Assembly: GCF_023953935.1 (NCBI RefSeq)
Contig: NZ_JAMLIW010000002.1
Span: forward strand, 248,001 to 312,000
Direction: 5' to 3'
DNA length: 64,000 nucleotides
Source of the DNA: Thermomonas sp.
Lineage (GTDB): Bacteria; Pseudomonadota; Gammaproteobacteria; Xanthomonadales; Xanthomonadaceae
A program made the position numbers and the translations under genes. Below the pieces are notes generated by a model. It did not search any database, was not told where the DNA came from, and was given only the letters and a program-made list of their open reading frames with translations. Position 1 is the stretch's first letter, and each line of letters begins with the position of its first letter. Below, piece after piece: positions 46,650 to 56,713 of the stretch.

Positions 46650-49600
46650 CAATCCTTCCTGAATTCGCGCCACGACACCGTGCGCCAGACGCTGCGGTGG
46701 GTGCGGGTGGTCGCCAGACTGCCGGCCGAGCCCGTGACGATCATCTGCCCGTCGATGAAGATCGGCAGCGTCGGCATGCCCACCTACATCCACGGAGCCA
46801 ACGCGCAACCCCGCCGACATTGTTGTCCGCCGTGCTGCCATCATTGTTGAGGTCGAACAGCGTGCCCAGGCTGGTTCCGGTGAACGCATCCACGGCATTG
46901 ATGTAGCCCGACCCGGTGGCGTCACAGATATTGGTCTCCGGGATCATGCTCGCCGTCACCAAGGCGTTGGCAACCAGCTGCGCGTCCTGGATGATGCGCT
47001 CGCCGCCTGCGGGCAGGCTGACATACCAGCCCTTGGCCCCCGGGTTGAGGTCGGCCTTGGGCTCGAAGGTCCGCACCGGGTACCCGCTCTGGCTCGCACC
47101 CGTGTTGATGATCGTGCGCTTGACCAGATCCGAATATTGCAGCTGCGCGTCGGTGTCCTCGAATCCGTAGAGCCCCTGCATCAGCGGCGCCTTGTCGTTG
47201 GTATCCGAAACCGTCATGAATCGACCGGTGCCGAAGAACACCCAGCGCTGGTAAGTGACGGGGTTGGTGGCAATCGTCACGCCGCCGGTAATCGGCTGCG
47301 GGGCGCCCGTGCCATCGGCGGACTTCGCCTGGAACAGCCGTTTGACGGTCCAGCTGGCCGGATTGGTCGCGGTCATGTCGAACTTCCAGACGTTGCCCAG
47401 AAGGTCGCCGGCATAGGCATAGGCGATCGACTTGCCATCCGCGCCCAGGATCGCCGTCGGTGCAAACAGCCCGTTGGGCTGGGAAGCACTGCCGGCACCG
47501 GTATCGATTTCACGGATCACGGCGCCGGTCTGCGCATTGACGACCAGCAGCACCGCCTTGTTGTTGGTGCTGTTGACGCCGTTGCCGACCACCGCCGCGC
47601 GACCTTGGTCGTCAGGGAGGTCTGGACCAGGGCCAGCGCCGGGCGTCCGGTCACCATGCCCATGTTGTTGCCGGCGGTCTCGGCGAGCTCCCAAAGCACA
47701 TTGCTGGTCCCGAACGACGCCGGATTGGTGACATTCAACCCATACAAGCCCTTGCCGCCGCGACCGAGGGAACCGACGAGGTAGTTGGCGCTTGGCGTCA
47801 GCTTGCGATCCGTGACGGCAATCGGGCCATCCACGTACCAGCGATGGGAGTTTTCGTAGTCACCGCGGCTGAGCATGGAAAGATCAGCCATCTTGATCAA
47901 GCCGGGCACATAGGCGAACAGTTCCTTGCCGTCGGCGACATTGAAGGCGTGCATCATGCCGTCGTTGGCGCCCACGTACAGGGTCTGGGTGTCATCCACG
48001 TAGAACGGCGAGGAGTTGACGATATCGCCCAGTGAATTGTTGGGACGGTCGCGCAGCAGGCCGCCGTTGCGCTTCTCCTGACCAGCATCACTGCCCGGTG
48101 GTAATTGGCGTTGTTCACGCCGGTCACCTGGAAGTTGACCGGGCCGCCGGTACGGGCCAGCGCGGTGGTCTGGGTCGAGGTCGGGAAGGTCCTGCCGGTG
48201 CCGCCCTCGCGGGTGAACACCTTGCGCACGTTGTAGTTCGGCACCGAACTGGCCCAGGCGAGCGAGGACGGCGTGTTGTTGGCATCCAGATTCCAAGCGT
48301 TGATGGTGCCCGTCCACTTGCCGGCGATGTAGGCGGCATTGAAGACCTTGCCGCCGGAGCGGATCTGGAAGGCGCTGGTGGCCACATTGGAGGCCGCGCT
48401 GGTGCGCTGCGCGATCGTGGCCAGCGCCGACTGCAGGCCCTGGGTGAACTCGTCGGGGCTGGTGGCGGCCACGAAGGTGCCGTGCCCGTTGACCGCCGCG
48501 TGCAGCAGGTCGTCGATGCGGTCGTTGTCTTCCTTGTCGTTGGGATTGGGCCAGGCGGCGTTTTGCGGGACGTCATCCACCGAAGCCCAGCCGGTGCTGC
48601 CGGCCAGACCAATGGAAATGCTGAAGGTCACCATGTGCTGCCAGAACGCCGGGTCACCCAGCTTCGGGTGGCTGTCGTCGGTGGTGCTGGTCGGCACGTT
48701 GTTGGTCAGATCCGTGCGCAGGTCGCGCTTCCAGAAATACATGGCCACGTCGGCCAGGGTATTGCCGTCGCTGCTGTAAGGCGTCTTGGGCGTGTAGGTG
48801 TAGGTCTTGCCGCCCGGCCCGGTGATGGTCGAACCGTTGTTGTCGTCCTGCTCATTGACGGCGGTATAGCCGCTGTCGTTGTTCCAGTAGCCGTCGGTGG
48901 TCAGGATGGTGAAGTTCTGCCGGCAGCTGATCTGGTCTGCCTGCGGCTCGGGGCCGTAAGGTCCGGTGGCCGTCTGGTTCTCGAAATACTTGCCGGCCTG
49001 GTAGAGCCCCCCCTTCAGCGGGGTGCCGTTGTAGCCGATGATCGAGAACAGGGACGCATACCAGTCGTTGCGGTTGGTGGAGCCGTTGTCGTTGGCAAAA
49101 CGCCCCTCGTCCTTGGTGACCGGAATCGGGTTGGAATGGTTGGGACCGCGCCCCCAGATGGTGCGGAACCCGACGCGCACGTCGCGCGTCAGCGGCGAGA
49201 ACGCGGCGCTGGCGCCGGCCTTGGCCGCCTTGATGCGGGTGCGGTGGTAGGAAAACCACGTCGCATAGTTGCTGCGCTCATCGGCTTCGCTGCGGCCGGT
49301 CGGGGTCACCTGGGTGCAATCGCGCCATTGGTTGCCCGTATTCGTTCTGCAACCGCGGCCGTTCAGACCTCGATTGTAGTTGGGAGAAGATCCGGAACGC
49401 GCGCCGTACCAGCTGCGCACAATCACGCCGTCGGTGTGGATCTGGTAGCGGTAGTAGTTGTAGCCGTTGCTCAAATACGTTTCCGAAGTGTCCGTCAGAT
49501 CTTTCGGCACGTAGAAGGTCTGCACGCCGCCGCAGACATTCGTGCCGACGCCTTCATCGGTGGTGGAATTGCTGTTGTAGTTGAACTGCCTGCAACTGCT

Positions 49601-50014
49601 GGTATTGGACAAGTCGATCGTGCTGCCGCCCACCAGATTGAAGCTGCCATAGGCGGCGTAGTAGCTCGTGCCCCCGGTCATCCGGTTGCCGTCGGACTTG
49701 GTCCACGGCAGATAGTCGATGTTCGGGTTGTAGGACAGCGAATTGCGGGTATAGGTCAGGTTCTTGCTGATGACGCTGACTGCCGGCACGCTGTCGGGCA
49801 TGTAGTTGAATGCCATCGACCCCGAGTCATCGAGGATGAACAGGATATTGGGCGGCACCCTGGCGCCGGCCGTCAGCGGATCGCCGGGGATGGGCACGGC
49901 AAGCGTCGCCGCCGTCACCGGCATCGACAGCAGGGTGGCCAGGCAGGCGAGCGGGAAGCTCCACCAGGAATAGCCGGTGCGGGATTTGGTGCGGGCCATG
50001 GTCTTCGTTTTCAT
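46649..50014 (-). pseudogene. pilY1: Type IV pilus tip/biogenesis protein PilY1, frameshifted
   Basis: PilY1 is a tip-associated, calcium-regulated adhesin. The intact length would be near 1122 residues. A signal peptide (ending PVTA) leads to a von Willebrand A region with the metal site DDSGSM. The C-terminal beta-propeller region holds LYVGANDGMMHAF, GLYGLNVTNP, and a calcium loop DLNNDGSTAD. The gene needs four corrections: one base missing near 48080, one missing near 47610, one extra near 46803 and two missing near 46780. The net change is -3, so start and stop are in the same frame. This is either an inactivated gene or a locally poor sequence. Confidence 0.85.
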
Positions 50015-50021
50015 GACGAAC

Positions 50022-50558
50022 TCACAAGCGGGGCATGCTGTAGATGACATCGGTCTGCCGCGTGACAGCGGCGCGTTCCGGCTGGTTGTGGTGCCTTTGC
50101 GCGGTGATCCGGAACAACGGGCCGGTCTGCTGGCTGCTCGGGTTGGGGGTCACGCCCCCGCTCTCCTGGAACGCCTGGTTCCGGCCCAGGTACTGGATCC
50201 AGTACTCGGTCCTCACCCCATTGAGAGTGGGGCCATTGACCCAGGCCGCGGTGCCATCCGCAGGCCCGGGCGCGAGAGGTCCACAAATGATTGACCCGGA
50301 AATCGGACAATCCGTCGAGTTTTCCGGTGGGTCACTGGTGACGCCATTCTGCGGATCGCCCTGCAAGGTCAAAATGGCCTGCGCCAAGGCATTTTCGACG
50401 GCCTGGTCGGTCAGGCTGCGGTCGCGCAGATTGGCCGCCATGCGCTCCTGCATGACCGCGCTGCGCATGACCGCAATGCCCAGCACGGACATCACCACCA
50501 GCAGGATCAGCACGACCAGCAGGGAAACACCTTGTTGCTTTTTGGGCGATTTGTTCAT
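50022..50558 (-). CDS. pilX: Minor pilin assembly protein PilX
   Basis: The 178-residue protein has a leader MNKSPKKQQG and a mature N-terminus VSLLVVLILLVVMSVLGIAV. As in PilX of pseudomonads, mature position 5 is not Glu. The C-terminal part has the family pattern MRSAVMQERMAANLRDRSL followed by AFQE and QTDVIYS. It probably joins PilV, PilW and PilE in priming pilus assembly and displaying PilY1. AGGTG lies 5 bases before the ATG; pilY1 starts 7 bases after the stop. Confidence 0.88.
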   Translation of the reverse strand: MNKSPKKQQGVSLLVVLILLVVMSVLGIAVMRSAVMQERMAANLRDRSLTDQAVENALAQAILTLQGDPQNGVTSDPPENSTDCPISGSIICGPLAPGPADGTAAWVNGPTLNGVRTEYWIQYLGRNQAFQESGGVTPNPSSQQTGPLFRITAQRHHNQPERAAVTRQTDVIYSMPRL

Positions 50559-50572
50559 GGCACACCTGTGGC

Positions 50573-51460
50573 CTACGGAGTGCGGTTGCGGATTGCAACC
50601 GTGGCAGCAATGGTTCGATTCACCTGATTGGACTCACCCGGCGCATTGCCCGGAATGATGGCGCGGATGGGGATGAGCATGTTCACGGCATCCACGTTCT
50701 GGTAGCTGAATGAGCCTCCGGTGGCCGGCGCATACACGCTGGCATTGCCGCCTTGGGCCTGATGGAAGAGCAACGTCCACGGCTGGATGCCCACCGCGGC
50801 TTCCTGGTTGCCGGCGCCATCATTGAGATCCACGTACAGCGAGCTTCCGGTCGGGCCGCCGTTGGGCGCAACGGACCATGTGGTCGTGCGCAGACGGCCA
50901 ATCGAGATGCTGGCCGGGGACGCGCCAACCGTATCGGCGGGATTGAACGGCAGCTTGGCGCTGAAATTGACCTGCTGACCGCTGATCGAGCCAACCGTCG
51001 CAAAGCCGGTCATCGACCCATTGCAGACCATCACGACATCGTTGACGTTGAAAATGTCCGAGGCCGCCGGTGACGCCTCCAGCAGGGTGACGCGATTGGC
51101 ATCGCTGTTGTTCGGATCGACGCGATAGGCCATTTCATCGACCCCTACCGCGGTGAGGCTGGTGGCGGTTCCATCCAGCGGCGCGCGGAAGGCGGCGCTG
51201 TTGGCGTCCACGCCGCGCACCGACGATTCTCTGGTGCACGCCGTGGTTCCCGTGGAGCGGACATCCGCCGCCAGCATTTCATAGGCCACGCGGGCATTTT
51301 CCTGAACGCGGTTTTGTCCGTCGTTGGAATTGAAGGTCCGCAGGTTTCCCACGAACAGGACAAAAGCAGCGCCAAGAACGATCAGCCCCAGCATCAGGGC
51401 GATCATCATTTCGATCAGGCTGAAGCCTTGGGCCGCGGCTTTGGAATGGAACCGGCTCAT
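50573..51460 (-). CDS. pilW: Minor pilin assembly protein PilW
   Basis: The 295-residue prepilin has the leader MSRFHSKAAAQG and mature FSLIEMMIALMLGLIVLGAA with Glu5. PilW proteins are the larger members of the minor-pilin set; the body (RVQENARVAYEMLAADVRST) is characteristic. It overlaps the pilV stop by 4 bases (ATGA) and ends 14 bases before pilX. Confidence 0.9.
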   Translation of the reverse strand: MSRFHSKAAAQGFSLIEMMIALMLGLIVLGAAFVLFVGNLRTFNSNDGQNRVQENARVAYEMLAADVRSTGTTACTRESSVRGVDANSAAFRAPLDGTATSLTAVGVDEMAYRVDPNNSDANRVTLLEASPAASDIFNVNDVVMVCNGSMTGFATVGSISGQQVNFSAKLPFNPADTVGASPASISIGRLRTTTWSVAPNGGPTGSSLYVDLNDGAGNQEAAVGIQPWTLLFHQAQGGNASVYAPATGGSFSYQNVDAVNMLIPIRAIIPGNAPGESNQVNRTIAATVAIRNRTP

Positions 51461-51918
51461 AGTCTGGCCCTCGTGACCACCTGATTGGTCTGGCTACCAC
51501 CCGCGCGCCGGTCATCCCACTGCACGGTGACGGTATAGACACCGCCTGCCTGCTCGATTTTCCCGCAGGTTCCAGGATCCGCGGGGTCATTCCCGATCGC
51601 GGTCTTGAGCTGGAGCGTCCACTGGTGGATGTCCCAGGATGCCAGCGACAGCCCGGCCGCGGGCACCGTGCCGCAGGAGGCCGTACCGTCGAAAACATAG
51701 CTCGCGGCATTGGTACGGTTGGCGCGCATGGCCTCGATGATGGAATTGCTGGCCATGACGGCCTGCGAGGATTCCAGCGAGCTTTGGCCGCCGCGCAGCG
51801 CCAGCGACTGCATCGCCGCCATGCCCATCAAGCCGAGGGCCAGCACCAGCACGGAGATCAGCACCTCGATCATGCTGATGCCACGCTGCGGGCGTGGCAA
51901 GGAAACCGGCATCTTCAT
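51457..51918 (-). CDS. pilV: Type IV pilus modification/minor pilin PilV
   Basis: The 153-residue prepilin has the leader MKMPVSLPRPQRG and mature ISMIEVLISVLVLALGLMGM with Glu5, a signature of PilV. It continues with QSLALRGGQSSLESSQAVMA and ends NQVVTRARL. Four-base overlaps with both fimT (upstream) and pilW (downstream) indicate tight coupling of fimT-pilV-pilW. Confidence 0.9.
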   Translation of the reverse strand: MKMPVSLPRPQRGISMIEVLISVLVLALGLMGMAAMQSLALRGGQSSLESSQAVMASNSIIEAMRANRTNAASYVFDGTASCGTVPAAGLSLASWDIHQWTLQLKTAIGNDPADPGTCGKIEQAGGVYTVTVQWDDRRAGGSQTNQVVTRARL

Positions 51919-52463
51919 GGACAGCTCCCTCCGCCGTTCTTGGGCGTACTCGTGGAGGCGCCGCCCAGGGCCACCGTGATTTCCCGCTGGTTTTCGCCGA
52001 GGTTGGCATCGGGAATGCAGACGACGACAACGCGGTCCGCCGCGGGCAGGCTGGAGTCAATCCGCCCGGAGGAACGGAACACGATGCCCGCCGCCGGCCC
52101 ACTGACCTGCACATCCGCAGGCAGAGCCACTTCACGCAGGATTTCGTTTGCTTCGTTGAATACGACGAAACGCTGTGCGCTGGTGCTGCACGTGATACCG
52201 CCCGAGGAGACACAGGCCGTCACCCGGGCATTGGTGCGAATCGCCTCCGAGCGCGCCAGCTGCATGGTGCCCGCCACGTCCTCGGTCTGGCTCTTGAGAC
52301 GATTCCGCAGGATGATCGTGCGCATGTTGGGTACCGCCACCGCGCCAATCACGGCGATGACGGCGACCGTCACCATCAGCTCCACCAAGGTGAAGCCGCG
52401 CGCGGAGGCGCGTCCCGGCGACTTCCCTGGTGAATCCCACGGATTTTTATTGCGTTGCAACAT
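51915..52463 (-). CDS. fimT: GspH/FimT family pseudopilin
   Basis: The 182-residue prepilin has a 22-residue leader ending SARG and mature FTLVELMVTVAVIAVIGAVA with Glu5. The globular domain has the GspH/FimT core (NRLKSQTEDVAGTMQLARSE, AIRTNARVTACVSS) and a C-terminal cysteine pair (VVVCIPD, GGSCP). It is the first gene of the pilus operon. No clear promoter is assigned, but TAGTGT upstream is a possible -10. Confidence 0.88.
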   Translation of the reverse strand: MLQRNKNPWDSPGKSPGRASARGFTLVELMVTVAVIAVIGAVAVPNMRTIILRNRLKSQTEDVAGTMQLARSEAIRTNARVTACVSSGGITCSTSAQRFVVFNEANEILREVALPADVQVSGPAAGIVFRSSGRIDSSLPAADRVVVVCIPDANLGENQREITVALGGASTSTPKNGGGSCP

Positions 52464-52600
52464 ACCGCCCCCATTTCAGGCACTTGGCACACTACCGGGG
52501 AGTATGCACCAATGCCACGGATCGGCGACAGGCGGGCCGAACGCGGGCGTGAGCGGTCGGATGCGGCGGGAACGCGGCCCCGGCGTGGCCGGTGCTGGCG

Positions 52601-53344
52601 TCAGATCGCGCTGGCGATGGCGAGGAAGTCGGATGCCACCAGCGCAGCGCCGCCGATCAGGCCGCCGTCGATGTCGGGCTGGGCGAACAGGCTGGCGGCG
52701 TTGTCGGGTTTGACGCTGCCGCCGTACAGGATCGGCAGCGCAGCGGCGATGGCGGGATCACCGATGGCCACCTGGGCGCGGATGAAGGCGTGGACGGCCT
52801 GCGCCTGCTCCGGGCTGGCGGTACGCCCGGTGCCGATCGCCCAGACCGGCTCGTAGGCCACCACCGCGTTGGCGAACGCCGCCGCGCCGGCCAGTGCCAG
52901 CACCGGTTGCAGCTGGCTGGCGATGACAGCTTCGGTTTGCCCGGCCTCGCGCGCTTCCAGGCTTTCGCCCACGCACAGGATCGGAACCACACCCGACGCA
53001 TGGGCGGCCACGAACTTGCGCGCCACCAGTGCGCTGCTTTCCGCGTGGTACTGGCGGCGTTCGGAATGGCCGACCAGGGCATAGCGGGCGCCCATGTCGG
53101 CCAGCATCGCCGCCGCCACCTCGCCGGTGTAGGCGCCCTTGGCATGCTCGCTCACGTCCTGGGCACCGAATGCGACGCTACTGCCGGCGCAGCGCTGCGC
53201 GGCCTCGGCCAGATAGGGAAACGGCGGCAGCACGATCAATTCAACCCCGTCCGGCGCGGCGCTGATGATCTCCGACAGCAGCGACTGGACGAAAACGCGG
53301 CTGCCGTGCAGCTTCCAGTTTCCGGCGACGATCCTGCGACGCAT
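52601..53344 (-). CDS. tpiA: Triosephosphate isomerase
   Basis: TpiA interconverts dihydroxyacetone phosphate and glyceraldehyde-3-phosphate. The 247-residue protein has Lys11 in AGNWKLHG, the catalytic His in VGHSERR, Glu in AYEPVWAIGTG and the phosphate loop LYGGSVKPDN. ATG 53344 follows GGAG by 6 bases; a TTG 12 bases upstream is less likely. A TAGACT -10-like box is found about 35 bases upstream. secG, the usual downstream neighbour in this order, is absent and the pilus operon follows instead. Confidence 0.95.
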   Translation of the reverse strand: MRRRIVAGNWKLHGSRVFVQSLLSEIISAAPDGVELIVLPPFPYLAEAAQRCAGSSVAFGAQDVSEHAKGAYTGEVAAAMLADMGARYALVGHSERRQYHAESSALVARKFVAAHASGVVPILCVGESLEAREAGQTEAVIASQLQPVLALAGAAAFANAVVAYEPVWAIGTGRTASPEQAQAVHAFIRAQVAIGDPAIAAALPILYGGSVKPDNAASLFAQPDIDGGLIGGAALVASDFLAIASAI

Positions 53345-53419
53345 GCAACGCTCCAATGATGGGGAAACCGAAGTCTAGCAAGCGCGGCCGGGCCGCAGTG
53401 GGACCCCGGCGCCGGCGGG

Positions 53420-54373
53420 CTACATCAGCTTGATCTCGCGCAGCCGTTCTTCCAGATAGCCTTGGGCGGTGATCGGCTCGGGATAGCGGTTGGGATTGTC
53501 GGGCGTGATGCACGACGGCAGCGCGTCGATCAGGAAATCGGGGTTGGGGTGCAGGAAGAACGGCACCGAATAGCGCGGCTCGCGGGCCTTCGGCCCCGGC
53601 GGATTGACCACGCGGTGGGTGGTCGATGGATAGACGTGGTTGGTCAGACGCTGCAGCATGTCGCCGATGTTCACCACAATCGTGTCGGCGTCAGCGGTGA
53701 ACGGCACCCACTGCCCCTTGCGCGAGAGCACCTGCAGGCCTTCGGCGCTGGCGCCGACCAGCAGAGTGATCAGGTTGATGTCCTCGTGCGCGCCGGAGCG
53801 GATGTTGGGCACGTCGCCGTCGGGAATCGGCGGATAGTGCAGCGGCCGCAGGATCGAGTTGCCGCTGTCGGTCTTGTCGGCAAACCAGTCCTCCGGCAGG
53901 CCGATGTGCAGGGCCAGCGCGGACAGCACCTGCGATCCGAGCGCGTCCAGCGCTTGATAGAGGCCGTATCCGACTTCCCGGAACGCCGGCACTTCTTCGG
54001 GCCACAGGTTGGGCGACATCACGCTGCGGTACTTCGAATCCTCCGGAATTTCGCGACCGATGTGCCAGAACTCCTTGAGGTCGAAATGCTGCGACCCCTT
54101 GGCGGTCTCGATTCCGAACGGCGTGTAGCCGCGCGCGCCGCCGCCGCCGGGCACGTGGTAGCGCCGTTTGGCTTCATCGGGCAGCGCAAAGAATTCGCGG
54201 AATGCGGCATAGGCCGCATCAATTCGCGCCTGCGGGATGCCGTGGTTGCGGATGCCGGCAAAGCCCCATTCGCGGTAGGCCGCGCCGAGCGCATCGACGA
54301 AAGCCTGGCGATCTTCCGGGGAAGCCGGATGGGTGAAGCGACGGATGTCGAGGGTGGGGATTTGCGAAGTCAT
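53420..54373 (-). CDS. 2-oxoglutarate/Fe(II)-dependent oxygenase, isopenicillin N synthase-like
   Basis: The 317-residue protein has the N-terminal DIOX_N domain (IPTLDIRRF, WGFAGIRNHGIP) and the C-terminal oxygenase fold with iron ligands His and Asp in GAHEDINLITLL, His in STTHRVVNPP, and the 2-oxoglutarate-binding Arg in RYSVPFF. Bacterial homologues are often annotated as isopenicillin N synthase-like, but substrates are mostly unknown. No nearby biosynthetic genes hint at a substrate. It lies between glmM and tpiA. Confidence 0.88.
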   Translation of the reverse strand: MTSQIPTLDIRRFTHPASPEDRQAFVDALGAAYREWGFAGIRNHGIPQARIDAAYAAFREFFALPDEAKRRYHVPGGGGARGYTPFGIETAKGSQHFDLKEFWHIGREIPEDSKYRSVMSPNLWPEEVPAFREVGYGLYQALDALGSQVLSALALHIGLPEDWFADKTDSGNSILRPLHYPPIPDGDVPNIRSGAHEDINLITLLVGASAEGLQVLSRKGQWVPFTADADTIVVNIGDMLQRLTNHVYPSTTHRVVNPPGPKAREPRYSVPFFLHPNPDFLIDALPSCITPDNPNRYPEPITAQGYLEERLREIKLM

Positions 54374-54425
54374 GGCGGACTCTCTTCTTTGCTCATCAGT
54401 TTCGCAACAGCGGGAATGACGAAGC

Positions 54426-55787
54426 TCAAGCCACCGCGGCGCGCACCGCATCGGCCAGCGCGGACAGGGTCGAATCGACCAGGGCGACATCGTCGGCCTC
54501 GACCGTCACCCGCACCACCGGCTCGGTGCCGGACGGGCGCAGGAAGGCGCGGCCGCGCCCGGCCACGGCCTGCTGCGCCGCGGCCAATGCGGTCTTGACG
54601 CCGTCGGCTTCCACGGGCCGGCTGCCGGCGCCACAGCGCACGTTCACGGTTTTCTGCGGCACCTTGGCCAGCCCCGTCAGCGCGGCGTCGAGCGTGATGC
54701 CGCGCCGTTGCAGCACTTCCAGCACTTGCAGGGCGCTGACGATGCCGTCGCCGGTATTGCCGCGGTCCAGGCACAGGAGGTGCCCGCTGGCTTCGCCGCC
54801 GAGCACGCCGGCGTGCGCCAGCAGCAGCTGGTGGACGTGGCGGTCGCCGACGTTGGCGCGCAGGAACGGGATGCCGCGCGCCGCCAGCGCCTGCTCCAGC
54901 CCGTAATTGCTCATCAAGGTACCGACCACCGGCCCGCGCAGGCGGCCGCTGTCCTGCCAGTCGCAGGCCAGCAGGTAGAGCAGTCCGTCGCCGTCGCGCA
55001 CCTGGCCCTTGGCATCGATCATCAGCACGCGGTCGCCATCACCGTCGAAGGCGATGCCGAGGTCGGCGCCGGTTTCAAGCACGCGCCGGGCCAGGTTTTC
55101 GGGGTGGGTCGATCCGACGCCATCGTTGATATTCAGGCCGTTCGGCTCAACCCCGATGGCCTCCACCGACGCCCCCAGTTCACGCAGTACCAGCGGGGCG
55201 AGCTGGTAGGTGGCGCCATTGGCGCAGTCGACGACGATGCGCAGGCCGTTGAGGTGGAACCCCTTGGGCACCGAATTCTTGCAGGCCTCGACGTAGCGGC
55301 CGATGGCATCGCGAGTGCGCACGGCCTTGCCCAGCTGTTCGGAGGAGACGGTGTGGAATGGTTGTTCCAGCGCGGACTCGATCGCCAGTTCGGTGGCGTC
55401 ATCGAGCTTCTCGCCCAGCGCCGAAAAGAACTTGATGCCGTTGTCGAAATGCGGGTTGTGGGAAGCGGAAATCACGATGCCGCCGTCGGCGCGCATCGAA
55501 TGGGTCAGGTGGGCCACCGCCGGGGTGGGCATCGGCCCCATCAGCTGCACGTCCACGCCGGCCGCCACCAATCCGGCTTCCAGCGCGGCCTCGAACATGT
55601 AATTGGAAATCCGGGTGTCCTTGCCGATCACCACCATCGGTTTGCGCCACTCCTGGCGCGCGCGCGCGGCCGCAGCCAGCGCGTGGCCATAGGCATTGCC
55701 CAGACGCAGCACGAAATCGGCGGAAATCGCGCCTTCACCAACCCGGCCGCGGATGCCGTCGGTGCCGAAATACCGACGGCGGCTCAT
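54426..55787 (-). CDS. glmM: Phosphoglucosamine mutase
   Basis: GlmM converts glucosamine-6-phosphate to glucosamine-1-phosphate for cell-wall precursors. The 453-residue protein has the catalytic phosphoserine Ser109 in VISASHNP, the magnesium loop DGDGDR, the sugar loop GGEASGH and the phosphate-binding [14 protein letters not shown] 55787 overlaps the accD stop by 4 bases. glmM is usually near folP or ftsH in enterics, so its coupling to accD here links cell-wall and fatty-acid precursor supply. Confidence 0.96.
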   Translation of the reverse strand: MSRRRYFGTDGIRGRVGEGAISADFVLRLGNAYGHALAAAARARQEWRKPMVVIGKDTRISNYMFEAALEAGLVAAGVDVQLMGPMPTPAVAHLTHSMRADGGIVISASHNPHFDNGIKFFSALGEKLDDATELAIESALEQPFHTVSSEQLGKAVRTRDAIGRYVEACKNSVPKGFHLNGLRIVVDCANGATYQLAPLVLRELGASVEAIGVEPNGLNINDGVGSTHPENLARRVLETGADLGIAFDGDGDRVLMIDAKGQVRDGDGLLYLLACDWQDSGRLRGPVVGTLMSNYGLEQALAARGIPFLRANVGDRHVHQLLLAHAGVLGGEASGHLLCLDRGNTGDGIVSALQVLEVLQRRGITLDAALTGLAKVPQKTVNVRCGAGSRPVEADGVKTALAAAQQAVAGRGRAFLRPSGTEPVVRVTVEADDVALVDSTLSALADAVRAAVA

Positions 55788-56674
55788 GCCGCGCTCCCAC
55801 CGCTCGCCGGCGCCGGCTGCCGCAGCAGCAGCGCCAGCAGACGCGCCAGCCGCGTGCGCAGTTCGCGGCGATCGACGATCTGGTCCACGGTGCCGTGCTG
55901 GAGCAGGAATTCGCTGCGCTGGAAGCCTTCCGGCAGTTTTTCGCGCACGGTCTGTTCGATCACGCGCTGGCCGGCGAACCCGATCAGGGCGCCGGGTTCG
56001 GCCAGATTCAGATCGCCCAGCATGGCGAAGCTGGCCGACACGCCGCCGGTGGTGGGATGGGTGAGCACCACGATGTAGGGCAGCCCGGCTGCGCGCAGGC
56101 GCCCGAGCGCGGCGGCGGTCTTGGCCATCTGCATCAGCGAGAACAGGCTTTCCTGCATCCGCGCGCCGCCGCTGGCGGTGAAGCACACGAACGGGCAGCG
56201 CCGTTCCAGCGCCCGCTCGGCGCCGAGGGTGAAGCGCTCGCCGACCACCGAGCCCATCGAACCGCCCATGAAGGCGAAATCGAAGGCAGCGGCGACCAGC
56301 GGCTGCCCGGCCAGCGTGCCTTCCAGCACCACCAGCGCGTCGCGTTCGCCGGTTTTCTTCTGCGCGGCCTTGATGCGATCGGAATACTTTTTCTGGTCGC
56401 GGAACTTGAGCACGTCGGTCGGGCCGAGGCCGGCGCCGATCTCGTTGCCTGCGCCGTCGTCCAGCAGGGCCGCCAGCCGCGCGCGGGCGCGGATCGGCAT
56501 GTGGAAACCGCACTTGGGACAGACTTCGAGGTTCTCTTCAAGCTCGGGCCGGTACAGCGCGCTGCCGCAGCTGGCGCATTTCTCCCACACACCTTCGGGA
56601 ACGCTGCGCTTGCGCTCGCTGCCGCCTTCGGTGCGGATGCCGGTACCGGGCATCAGTTTCTTCAGCCAACTCAT
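55784..56674 (-). CDS. accD: Acetyl-CoA carboxylase carboxyltransferase beta subunit
   Basis: AccD with AccA moves the carboxyl group from biotin to acetyl-CoA, the first step of fatty-acid synthesis. The 296-residue protein has the zinc ribbon C33, C36, C52, C55 (CASC, CPKC), the crotonase-fold segments [12 protein letters not shown] and [12 protein letters not shown], and ends in a Pro/Ala-rich tail. trpA lies 39 bases upstream and glmM overlaps downstream. folC, often next in this order, is absent. Confidence 0.96.
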   Translation of the reverse strand: MSWLKKLMPGTGIRTEGGSERKRSVPEGVWEKCASCGSALYRPELEENLEVCPKCGFHMPIRARARLAALLDDGAGNEIGAGLGPTDVLKFRDQKKYSDRIKAAQKKTGERDALVVLEGTLAGQPLVAAAFDFAFMGGSMGSVVGERFTLGAERALERRCPFVCFTASGGARMQESLFSLMQMAKTAAALGRLRAAGLPYIVVLTHPTTGGVSASFAMLGDLNLAEPGALIGFAGQRVIEQTVREKLPEGFQRSEFLLQHGTVDQIVDRRELRTRLARLLALLLRQPAPASGGSAA

Positions 56675-56713
56675 CGGATTCGATCTGCCTTGTTTGCAGC
56701 CGCGCGGCGAAGT

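Noticed and set aside
52464-52600. A tRNA gene near tpiA, as in related genomes
   Set aside because: No cloverleaf or T-loop motif (GGTTCRA) could be found in the gap.
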